Positions 23,201-33,373 of a stretch of DNA of 64,000 bases are shown here, piece by piece. Positions within the stretch are counted from its first letter, which is position 1; each line of letters starts with the position of its first letter. Source of the stretch: Prunus persica (lineage: Eukaryota > Streptophyta > Magnoliopsida > Rosales > Rosaceae); contig NC_034013.1 of the NCBI RefSeq assembly GCF_000346465.2, positions 12,013,373 to 12,077,372 of the forward strand, in the 5' to 3' direction. Under the pieces are notes generated by a model. The model ran no database searches, had not been told where the DNA came from, and worked only from the letters and a program-made list of their open reading frames with translations. Position numbers and translations under genes: made by a program.

Positions 23201-25259
23201 AAGAGACTGATTGACAAGGATGACAGCCATTTGGGTGACTTATCCGCTGCAAGGTGCTTGAATCCAGATGCCTGTGCTTCTGCTGTGCATCTAGTTGATG
23301 ATTCTAAGTTTACCACACTTGGTATTAAGGGGAGTTTTGATAGTAAAGAATTTGGAAAGAGGAGTGGTGTTACCAAGCACAGAGACTTATCTGGTACTGA
23401 AGGCAAAGGAAATTTGCAGCCGCCTTCAGAGACACCTCCTACAGGTGAGTTATCCCGGGAAGATATTGATGGTTTCTCTTCTTTATCTTCTGTCAAAGCT
23501 GATCAATTGCCTAGCAACTCATGGTCCAATTTTCCTCCACCTCGCCATCGATACAAGAGAAATAATAGTTCCATTGTTGGACGAATGTATGGTAATGCCA
23601 GGAACGGTGCTCCAGTTAATGCCAGGAGTGCTGTTCCAAATCGGCCTTCTCCAGTAATGAACAGCTTCACTCATTTCCGTCATGGTCCTCCCCCTGTTGG
23701 TTTACATCCAGTTATGCATCCGTTTTCTGCTTTGCCAATGTATGGTGTCAGACCTGTGATGGATATACGCTCTTTATTTCCCCATCATATCCATGATGCT
23801 GACAGGTTCCTCAGGCAAGACCATTCATTTGGGTGGCCGAATCCTATTGATGGCTCTCAGCCTCCTCCATTTTATGCGTGGGATGAAATTAACAGTGTTG
23901 CCCGGACTAATTCTCTAGCATATGGGAGGCTTGACTGGAGCCATAATAGAGAACCAATTGATGGCCAGCGGTCGGAAACAAGAACAGATATGTGGAAGGG
24001 CCCACATGATGGTGTGAATCTAGAGTTGCCTTCTGTACTTCGGGCAAAGGAGCCTGCAGTCCGAACACAAGAGGATGAAATTTGGTTAGGAGCATCAAGT
24101 CTGCAAGTTCAAAATCAAGAGAACCAGTGTGATGATCTTGTGGACAAGAGTCAGAAGATTGAAATTGGTCAAAATGGTGATGCTTTAGCAAAGGAACCAC
24201 CTAAACCATCCAACAGTATTGCTGAACAATTACCTGAACTTTCTAAGATATCCAAGGATGATGATGATCGTCTTTGGCTTGTATATCTTTCTAAGCTTGA
24301 TATTTCGGCAGAGCTTACTCATCCAGAGTTATATAATCAATGCCTAAAACTAATGGATGCAGAACAGAGTCAAAATGTTGATGAAGATTCTTTGAAGCTT
24401 CTCTATCTGGAGGTAAAATTTATAGTTGGATCTTGTGGTTTATCTACGTTAATGTTAATTTTTCAATCATAATGGTATTTTCTTTGTTTCACAGGAGGTT
24501 GTAAAAACCCAAGCGGAGCTTTCCAAACTTGCCTCGAGTGCTTCTCTTTTTGTTGCCATAAACGATTGTGTTTTTCAGGTATGAACTCAGATGTTATATA
24601 ATTAGTACCAAGTTACCAACATAAAGTGATGTAGAAAATTTGGACCCTTTCATCATTATGTTACAAAAATACAGCAATTTTTGAGGTATTGGTATTTGGT
24701 TTTGCGATAGCCTAATATATGGGTTTAACAATTCTGATTTGTGATTATTTTGTAGAGAGCCATGTCCTTTTACAAGCAGCAGAGGGCCATACCTCTCCCC
24801 TCATTATTCAACAAACAGAAGGCATCATTTTGTAGTGCAAAGAACATGGATGTTGTTCCGAATTGTGCCTTAGAGAAGCAAACAGAGCCAATTTCATCTT
24901 CCAATGGGTCCAAACCAGAGAAGTTGCTTCCTACTTGTTCTGCCCCCCATAAGAAGGTATATGAGTCTGTTTCTGTTGTCGGTTTGGACGCTTCAAATGG
25001 CTGTATCAACGACAATTGTCCTACTATCGACCATGCATCGCAATCTGCTCCTGGCTCACCTGGTCACCTGAGCAGAGCCAGTGACTCCGGAGGCGGTGAA
25101 CATTCTGCTGGTGGCGCGGATGATTGGATATTAGTTGATACTAGGTGTGATCATATACCATTTTCAAAAGTGCCTGATGAGGGTGTGATGGGTCACTCAA
25201 TTGGGTATGAGTCAGTGAATGTAAGTCGGATACATGGTGCTTTTGAAAGTACACATTGA
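20271..25259 (+). CDS. Large charged repeat-rich, probably nuclear protein
   Basis: Six exons are consistent in phase: 20271-20598, 20827-21066, 21319-22492, 23068-24412, 24495-24578 and 24756-25259, coding 1224 residues. The N-terminus is MGKNSRQKWTQKQSKHSS with acidic and KR-rich stretches. Exons 2 and 3 each begin with a related segment (E.LKHEVRNP..K.ELEK.IRR.RDGSV) followed by YKDYVRDDN. Exon 3 then has about fifteen 12-residue repeats of the YKVKHGEDGDRS type. Exon 4 carries a Pro/Met/His-rich region (HFRHGPPPVGLHPVMHPFSALPMYGVRPVMD) and the best conserved-looking part, DDRLWLVYLSKLDISAELTHPELYNQCLKLMD. The end is DDWILVD...RIHGAFESTH. It resembles, from memory, the At5g53440-type plant proteins described loosely as zinc-finger-like. 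Function unknown; a nuclear RNA-related role is inferred from composition. GTAAGT at 25220 leaves open further 3' splicing. Confidence 0.8.
20484..21443 (+). repeat. Intragenic tandem duplication spanning exon-intron-exon
   Basis: Two copies with a period of about 492 bp. Each runs from the second half of one exon (AEVE.IASKRR.D ... KEKVPEV) through an intron opening GTAATGTGA.TGAATTCTCT to the first half of the next exon (EVRNP..KEELEK). Both intron copies end with matching TATACACATT(T)GAGTGC...TTTGTAG regions. The duplication preserves reading frame. Confidence 0.85.
21510..22040 (+). repeat. Coding minisatellite, 36-bp unit, about 15 copies
   Basis: In-frame 36-bp units encode YK(V/D)K(H/Y/D)GEDGDRS. 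One unit has lost two codons and one has gained a codon; no unit breaks the frame. The first and last units are the most diverged. Confidence 0.9.
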
Positions 25260-26520
25260 AACAATTTCTACGTTTTTTCCGATCAAAATTATGCCTTCTC
25301 TTTATCTTATGATTTGTGGTTGCTGCCTTTGTTTACTTCATTCAGTCTCATGCTTTTTTTTGTTATCATGTTTCTACATTGCATTAATAGTCTAGGTGCC
25401 CGGATCATCAAACTGTTTAGGTTCATATGAAGTCCCGCATAATGGACAAACAATTGTGAATTTTATTATTCTGTGCTCCACTATGAACACGAAAAATTAT
25501 TGGATCCGCCACGGGAGACTATTGTTATGATTGTCAACAATCAGCAGCGCCACCTCATTCAGTTGTCAATGATCAGCAATGGTTTGTGTATGTCCACCTT
25601 GAAGCTCGTTCCATGGTACATTCAGTTCAGTCATCTACAACTCGAACGAACCCATGTTCCACCACACATAGGACAGCAGTAAGCCCAGTAGCTGATCCAC
25701 CAATTCTCCCGCCCACTTTGATTAGTCTGCCGCTACGCAAACATCTTATGCACTGAATGCAAATAAGATCCAAAGGAACCATAAACTATAAGACTGTTTA
25801 AGCCGAAGGCTGCATCTCTTTCAGACATACCTCACGGACATCGGCAAAATGTATTCAATTCAATGTAACAACAACAATTGACAAAGTCAAGTTAGAACCT
25901 TTTTTTTTTTTGGGAGAAAGAAACAAAATTGCGTCACCAAAAAATAGTGAATTACTCTAATTGTCTATGTTAATGTTTAACGTGAGTTATTAAAATTTAA
26001 AAAAAAAAACCCCTTAACTCAAAACTTGATGATGCCTCATGTATTTGACGCTTAGATTATTAGAATGGCCCGTATTAAACTTATTCATCCAATCAAAAAC
26101 ACACAGATTATGTTCTGGAGGTTTTGATTTCCTGGTGCATGTCACTAGATATACAGCTTTGGTATGTAAACATGATAGCGGGAATTTACTCCAGTATACA
26201 TCTTGCTATCATTTTGAACCTGCTTTTCTATAGGGACTAAGAAAACATTAATTATCTTTGAGTTGAATGTGCTAAGTTGGTGAGTTTTAGCATAATAGAA
26301 AACTCATACATCTTGCTACCATCTCACTTCTTGATGATGAGAAGCTCGTAATTGATATACTCAAGTGGTTTCTTTATTGCTAATACAATTTTCATCCTTG
26401 AATTCATAAAGGCACTATATTTATTGTTCACAAAATCTTAAATATTAATTGTCTACTGCCTACAATGACAACCTCTTTGTAATTTGATTACATCTAATAA
26501 GTTTCTTTACATTCTAGACT
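25260..26520. other. Intergenic / 3' flank, no gene recognised
   Basis: Contains the 3' UTR of the preceding gene and AT-rich DNA with A- and T-runs (about 25890 and 26000). Short open frames show no family motifs. Confidence 0.5.
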
Positions 26521-27183
26521 ATGCTTAAGGTCCCAGATCATCAAGTTGCCGGCCACCAAGCCGGTGATGGGAAGCTTGGCCCTCTTATAGATGATTCAGG
26601 GCACTTTTACAAGCCTCTTCAGAATGACGGGCGTGGATCCCATGAGCTAGCATTCTATACATCATTTTCTACTGACACTAGGATTCCAGACCACATCCGC
26701 AAGTTCTCACCTAGCATTGGAAGATATTGTCTCAAGTAGAATCAATCCATCTGTATTAGACGCAAAAATTGGTTCCAGAACATGGTGGTACCCGCAAGCT
26801 GCTGAAGATTATGTCATAAGAAAGATAGAGAGACCATTGAGGATACTAGGTTAGCTCTGAGGAAATTTGTGTCTTCTAACCCTCTACAGATTCAGATATC
26901 AAACCAGATTGTTCTTTTCCATCGACTGTCTATGGAGGTCCTGCTGGGATATTGGCACAATTGTTGGAACTGAAGTCATGGTCTGAGGAGCAGACCATTT
27001 TCCATTTCCATTCTTGTTCAGTGTTAATGGTGTATGAGAAGGAGGAATTCAGGTGCTGAAATCAAACTCATCGATTTCGCGCGTGTCATCGAAGGCAAAG
27101 GTGTTATTGACCATAATTTTTTGGGTGGGGTCTGCTCCTTGATGAAATTGATATCAGATATTGTCACCAGTCCTAGTGCCTGA
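26521..27183 (+). pseudogene. Inositol polyphosphate multikinase (IPK2/IPMK) pseudogene
   Basis: The start is intact: MLKVPDHQVAGHQAGDGKLGPLIDDSGHFYKPLQNDGRGSHELAFYTSF, the N-terminus of plant IPMK. After DTRIPDHIRKFS a deletion joins directly to LALEDIVSSRINPSVLDAKIGSRTW in a shifted frame. Further on, pieces of the kinase appear in several frames with stops: KFVSSNPLQ, then AEIKLIDFARVIEGKGVIDHNFLGGVCSLMKLISDIV and a stop in the natural C-terminal position. The conserved DAKIG (usually DVKIG) and IDFA motifs are still readable. The total is about 660 bp against roughly 850-900 bp for an intact gene. No introns are seen, but plant IPMK coding regions normally lack them, so this does not show retrotransposition. 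Confidence 0.85.
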
Positions 27184-28192
27184 ACCAAAGCATGTCAGCT
27201 CTGTGAGAAGAACAGCATTTGTACTCATTTTGTACTAATAACATCGTAGATTTTCAATTTCTCTTCTCATAATGATCCATTGCCTTACTACTAAAATAAA
27301 TAGACCCAGCTCATGATTTCAGGTGTTGATGTTTTTTTTTATTTGTCAGAACATCTATTGATCCTAGATGTAAATGTGCCATGCTTATTCTGGCAAACTG
27401 GAAAGTAGAAAACATTTTGATTTAATTGCCTCCACACAATCTTGTTACCTCCATGTAGTTGAAAATATTTACACAACTCTTTTACATGCCATTGCTGGTT
27501 CCATCAGATGGAAACAGTGCTGCTAATAACTGACATCATATTTTTTTATTTGAATTAAACTAATGACAATGCTTTTGTCTGTTTAATTTTTATCCATTTC
27601 ATTGTTTAAAAGCCAGTGCAGCCATTTCCTTTCCTGTAATGGCAAGGAAGACTGCAGATTCAGGAATTATATAAAGCTTATCAAATGTCTGATGTGGGGG
27701 GCAGAATTTGTAAGATTTCAGGTATGTCTGATGTGGAGGGTGAAGGCGTGTCTTTTTTCTTCAGAGAATAGTAAACATCAGCTATAAGAGCCAAATAATA
27801 TCAGGGTTGATAGATACAAGACCTTGAAGGGCATTTATAGATGCATCACGAAGACTTTCAAGGGCTTTAAATATATTTTCACATTGCACCAACAATAAAA
27901 ATATAGACTTCTTTGTAGGCCTATCTTATGAGGTGCCCTTTGTGAAAATCCCACATCGAAAATCCACAATCATATAAAGATATTTATAAACAAAACACTG
28001 TGCTGGTTTGATAAGCAAGGTTAACACTGGAGAGTTCGGCCATTGGGCTTTGCCATAGGCTTGGCTTTGGATTCGGCTTTCATGAATAATAATTATATCA
28101 ATCAAAGACATAGGCCTTGGGCCTCTTGGGCTCTGGGGAAGTTTAATAAACACGCTAAAAAATAATAATGAAAATACAATTACATATATTAA
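27184..28192. other. Intergenic, no gene recognised
   Basis: AT-rich DNA. Around 27940-28130 there is ATCCCACATCGAAAA followed by TATAAAGATATTTATAAAC and GGCCTTGGGCCTCTTGGGC, words often seen in small LTR-type plant elements, but no LTR pair was identified. Confidence 0.4.
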
Positions 28193-28462
28193 ACCACGTG
28201 TCAACACATTTCTTTATAATAAAAAAAATTTCAAAACAGAGTATAGCCGAGCGGCTATACTATTTTTAAATGTGAAAAAAGTCCCCCAACCAATAGGAGC
28301 CACGTGTCAACACATATATTTCTTTTAAAAAAATTCAAAATAGAGTGTAGCCGCGCGGCTATACTATTTTTAAATAAAAAAAACCCAGCCATTATGCCCA
28401 CGTGTCAACACGTTTCTTTTTAATAAAAATTTCAAAACTGAGTATAGCCGTGCGGCTGTACG

Positions 28463-28988
28463 CTTTTTTTTTTTTTTTTTTTAAATAATAAAAAATTTTA
28501 AAAATACAAAAAGGACCCTCCTAGTTGCATTGGTTTGTACCTTATGGATATCAATTTGCAACATATCCAAAGTAGATATGAATATTCCACTATTTAATAT
28601 TTTAATATAATTTTTATAAAATATGTTATTCTTATTCAATAATGCGTGAGAATTACTGGTATACTACGTGAATTTGTGTGTGTTACTGAAAATTTTGTAA
28701 AAAATAATAGTATAAAATATTAGAAATACGTACGTACATGTACAAAACGACTATTGTATGTTTGCTTTTTAAAGAAAACGTGAGACGTGTATAGAACACG
28801 AATGTATTGTTGAAAAATACGTTCCTATATATGTGTGTATGTACATATATATGAACACGTATGTAAAAGAATATAGCCGCTCGTCTATACTATATATTAA
28901 ATTCAATTTATAAAATAAAAAAAGTAACGCCTCCCGCCTCTGCTATATTTTGTTATATACAAAATTCAAAAAAAAAAAAAAAACAAAA
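28463..28988 (+). repeat. Array spacer copy 1
   Basis: A roughly 520-bp segment: long T-run, GGACCCTCCTAGTTGCATTGG, TACGTACGTACATGTAC, a run of ACGTGAGACGTGTATAG-type words, a degenerate palindrome at about 28870-28892 (ATATAGCCGCTCGTCTATACT), then GTAACGCCTCCCGCCTCTGC. It is nearly identical to copies 2 and 3. Confidence 0.9.
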
Positions 28989-29585
28989 GAGTAGAGCCGT
29001 GCGGCTATACTATTTTTAAATACAAAAAAAGTCCCCAACCAATAGGGGCCACGTGTCTTTTTCAAAAAAAATTCAAAACAGCGTATAGCCGTGCGGCTAT
29101 ACTATTTTTAAATATAAAAAAGTTCCCCCAGCCAACAGGGGCCACGTGCCAACACATTAAAATTCAAAACAGAGTATAGCCGTGCGGCTATACTATTTTT
29201 AAATATAAAAAAGACCCCAGCCATTATGCCCACGTGTCAACACATACATTTCTTTTTAACAAAATAGCCGTGCGGCTATACTATTTTTAAATATAAAAAA
29301 GACCCCAGCCATTATGCCCACGTGTCAACACATACTTTATAATAAAAAAATTTTCAAAACAGAGGATAGCCGAGCGGCTATACTATTTTTAAATGTGAAA
29401 AAAGTCCCCCAACCAATAGGAGCCACGTGTCAACACATATATTTCTTTTAAAAAAATTCAAAATAGAGTGTAGCCGGGCAGCTATACTATTTTTAAATAA
29501 AAAAAACCCCAGCCATTATGCCCACGTGTCAACACGTTTCTTTTTAATAAAAATTTCAAAACTGAGTATAGCCGTGCGGCTGTAC

Positions 29586-30114
29586 GCTTTTTTTTTTTTT
29601 TTTTTTAAAATAATAAAAAAATTTAAAAATACAAAAAAGGACCCTCCTAGTTGCATTGGTTTGTACCTTATGGATATCAATTTGCAACATATCCAAAGTA
29701 GATATGAATATTCCACTATTTGATATTTTAATATAATTTTTATAAAATATGTTATTCTTATTCAATAATGCGTGAGAATTACTGGTATACTACGTGAATT
29801 TGTGTGTGTGACGGAAAATTTTGTAAAAAATAATAGTATAAAATATTAGAAATACGTACGTACATGTACAAAACGACTATTGTATGTTTGCTTTTTAAAA
29901 AAAACGTGAGACGTGTATAGAACACGAATGTATTGTTGAAAAATACGTTCCTATATATGTGTGTATGTACATATATATGAACACGTATGTAAAAGAATAT
30001 AGCCGCTCGTCTATACTATATATTAAATTCAATTTATAAAATAAAAAAAGTAACGCCTCCCGCCTCTGCTATATTTTGTTATATACAAAATTCAAAAAAA
30101 AAAAAAAAACAAAA
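29586..30114 (+). repeat. Array spacer copy 2
   Basis: A near-identical copy of spacer 1, again preceded by a unit whose palindrome right arm is mutated to CGGCTGTACG. Length and internal landmarks match copy 1. Confidence 0.9.
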
Positions 30115-31129
30115 GAGTAGAGCCGTGCGGCTATACTATTTTTAAATACAAAAAAAGTCCCCAACCAATAGGGGCCACGTGTCTTTTTCAAAAAAAATTC
30201 AAAACAGCGTATAGCCGTGCGGCTATACTATTTTTAAATATAAAAAAAGACCCCCAGCCATTATGCCCACGTGTCAACACATATATTTCTTTAAAAAAAT
30301 ATTCAAAACAGAGTATAGCCGTGCGGCTATACTATTTTTAAATATAAAAAAAGTCCCCCAGCCAACAGCGACACGTGTCAACACATTAAAATTCAAAACA
30401 GAGTATAGCCGTGCGGCTATACTATTTTTAAATATAAAAAAGACCCCAGCCATTATGCCCACGTGTCAACACATACATTTCTTTTAAAAAAAATTCCAAA
30501 CCGAGTATAGCCGTGCGGCTATACTATTTTTAAATAGAAAATAAGACCCCAGCCATTATGCCCACGTGTCAAGACATACATTTCTTTTAAAAAAATTCCA
30601 AACCGAGTCTAGCCGTGCGGCTCTACGATTTTTAAATATAAAAAAAGTCCCCCAGCCAACAGGGGCCACGTGTCAACACATTAAAATTCAAAACAGAGTA
30701 TCGCCGTGCGGCTATACTATTTTTAAATATAAAAAAGACCCCAGCCATTATGCCCACGTGTCAACACATACATTTCTTTTAAAAAAAATTCCAAACCGAG
30801 TATAGCCGTTCGGCTCTACTATTTTTAAATATAAAAAAAGATCCCCAGCCATCATGCCCACGTGTCAAAAAAACTTTCTAATTAAAAAATTTTCAAAACA
30901 GAGTATAGCCGCGCGGCTATACTATTTTTAAGTATGAAAAAAGTCCCCCAACCAATAGGGCCCACGTGTCAACACATATATTTCTTTAAAAAAAATTCAA
31001 AACAGAGTATAGCCGTACGGCTATACTATTTTTAAATATATAAAAAAACCCCAACCATTATGCCCATGTGTCAACACGTTTCTTTTTAATAAAAATTTCA
31101 AAACTGAGTATAGCCGTGCGGCGGTACTC

Positions 31130-31658
31130 TTTTTTTTTTCTTTTTTTCTTTTTAAATAATAAAAAATTTTAAAAATACAAAAAAGGACCCTCCCAGTTGC
31201 ATTGGTTTGTACCTTATGGATATTAATTTGCAACATATCCAAAGTAGATATGAATATTCCACTATTTGATATTTTAATATAATTTTTATAAAATATGTTA
31301 TTCTTATTTAATAATGCGTGAGAATTACTGGTATACTACGTGAATTTGTATGTGTTACTGAAAATTTTGTAAAAAATAATAGTATAAAATATTAGAAATA
31401 CGTACGTACATGTACAAAACGACTATTGTATGTTTGCTTTTTAAAGAAAACGTGAGACGTGTATAGAACACGAATGTATTGTTGAAAAATACGTTCCTAT
31501 ATATGTGTGTATGTACATATATATGAACACGTATGTAAAAGAATATAGCCGCTCGTCTATACTATATATTAAATTCAATTTATAAAATAGAAAAAGTAAC
31601 GCCTCCCGCCTCTACTATATTTTGTTATATACAAAATTTTAAAAAAAAAAAAAAACAA
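31130..31658 (+). repeat. Array spacer copy 3
   Basis: A third copy; the T-run is interrupted by C and there are a few substitutions. It shares the variant AAAATAGAAAAAG with copy 4, where copies 1 and 2 have AAAATAAAAAAAG. Confidence 0.9.
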
Positions 31659-32383
31659 AAGAGTACAGCCGTGCGGCTATACTATTTTTAAATACAAAAA
31701 AAGTCCCCAACCAATAGGGGCCACGTGTCTTTTTCAAAAAAAATTCAAAACAGCGTATAGCCGTGCGGCTATACTATTTTTAAATATAAAAAAAGACCCC
31801 CAGCCATTATGCCCACGTGTCAACACATATATTTCTTTAAAAAAAAATTCAAAACAGAGTATAGCCGTGCGGCTATACTATTTTTAAATATAAAAAAAGT
31901 CCCCCAGCCAACAGGGGCCACGTGCCAACACATTAAAATTCAAAACAGAGTATAGCCGTGCGGCTATACTATACTATTTTTAAATATAAAAAAGACCCCA
32001 GCCATTATGCCCACGTGTCAACACATACATTTCTTTTAAAAAAAATTCCACACCGAGTATAGCCGTGCGGCTCTACTATTTTTAAATATAAAAAAAGAGC
32101 CCCAGCCATTATGCCCACGTGTCGACACATTTCTTTATAATAAAAAATTTTTCAAAACAGAGTATAGCCGAGCGGCTATACTATTTTTAAATGTGAAAAA
32201 AGTCCCCCAACCAATAGGAGCCACGTGTCAACACATATATTTCTTTTAAAAAAATTCAAAATAGAGTATAGCCGCGCGGCTATACTATTTTTAAATAAAA
32301 AAACCCCCAGCCATTATGCCCACGTGTCAACACGTTTCTTTTTAATAAAAATTTCAAAACTGAGTATAGCCGTGCGGCTGTAC

Positions 32384-32842
32384 GCTTTTTTTTTTTTTTT
32401 TTTTAAATAATAAAAAATTTTAAAAATACAAAAAAGGACCCTCCTAGTTGCATTGGTTTGTACCTTATGGATATCAATTTGCAACATATCCAAAGTAGAT
32501 ATGAATATTCCACTATTTGATATTTTAATATAATTTTTATAAAATATGTTATTCTTATTCAATAATGCGTGAGAATTACTGGTATACTACGTGAATTTGT
32601 GTGTGTTACTGAAAATTTTGTAAAAAATAATAGTATAAAATATTAGAAATACGTACGTACATGTACAAAACGACTATTGTATGTTTGCTTTTTAAAGAAA
32701 ACGTGAGACGTGTATAGAACACGAATGTATTGTTGAAAAATACGTTCCTATATATGTGTGTATGTACATATATATGAACACGTATGTAAAAGAATATAGC
32801 CGCTCGTCTATACTATATATTAAATTCAATTTATAAAATAGA
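32384..32842 (+). repeat. Array spacer copy 4, truncated
   Basis: The copy ends abruptly at TTTATAAAATAG and joins straight to ACCATCATGCCCACGTG, so it lacks the GTAACGCCTCCCGCC part and the A-rich end. The break lies in the middle of a palindrome/G-box unit. Confidence 0.88.
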
Positions 32843-33373
32843 ACCATCATGCCCACGTGTCAACACATTTCTTTCTAATTAAAAAATTTTCAAAACAGAG
32901 TCTAGCCTTGCGGCTATACTATTTTTAAGTATGAAAAAAGTCCCCCAACCAATAGGGCCCACGTGTCAACACATACATTTCCTTAAAAAAAAATTCCAAA
33001 CCGCGTATAGCCGTGCGGCTCTACTATTTTTAAATATAAAAAAAGACCCCCAGCCATTATGCCCACGTGTCAACACATTTCTTTTTAATAAAAAATTTTC
33101 AAAACAGAGTATAGCCGTGCGGCTATACTGTTTTTAAAATATAAAAAAGAACCCCCAGCCATTATGCCCACGTGTCAACTCATATATTTCTTTAAAAAAA
33201 AATTCAAAACCGAGTATAGCCGTGCGGCTATACTATTTTTAAATATAAAAAAAGACCCCCAGCCATTATGCCCACGTGTCAACACATTTGTTTTTAATCA
33301 AAAATTTTCAAAACAGAGTATAGCCGAACGGCTATACTATTTTAAAATATGAGATAAGTCCCCCAACCAATAG

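Larger units (their letters stand above)
28193..33373. repeat. Palindrome/G-box tandem array, about 34 units
   Basis: About 34 head-to-tail units of roughly 90-105 bp. Most contain, in order: GAGTATAGCCG + 2 nt + CGGCTATACT (perfect 10-bp arms, two-base centre, usually TG), then ATTTTTAAATAT, an A-run, GACCCCCAGCCATTATG or GTCCCCCAACCAATAGG, then CCACGTGTCAACACA (a G-box/ABRE-like core), and an A/T tail ending TTTCAAAAC. Two sub-types differ in the CCCCC-to-box segment. Palindrome centres vary (TG, AG, CG, TA, AA) while the arms stay mostly paired. The array starts at a G-box (28196) and stops just before the expected next one (33373), so it is close to a whole number of periods. Four longer spacers interrupt it. 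It contains no gene; its open frames merely translate the repeat. Confidence 0.95.

Noticed and set aside
28201..33352. Many ORFs of 60-98 codons in the array with recurring FKTEYSRAAILFLN-like peptides
   Set aside because: They are translations of the palindrome/G-box repeat in several frames on both strands; no signal, domain or start context supports coding.
28193..33373. Regular repeats with palindromes, CRISPR-like at first sight
   Set aside because: Unit parts vary together, spacers are not unique, the genome is a plant with spliced genes, and there are no cas genes.
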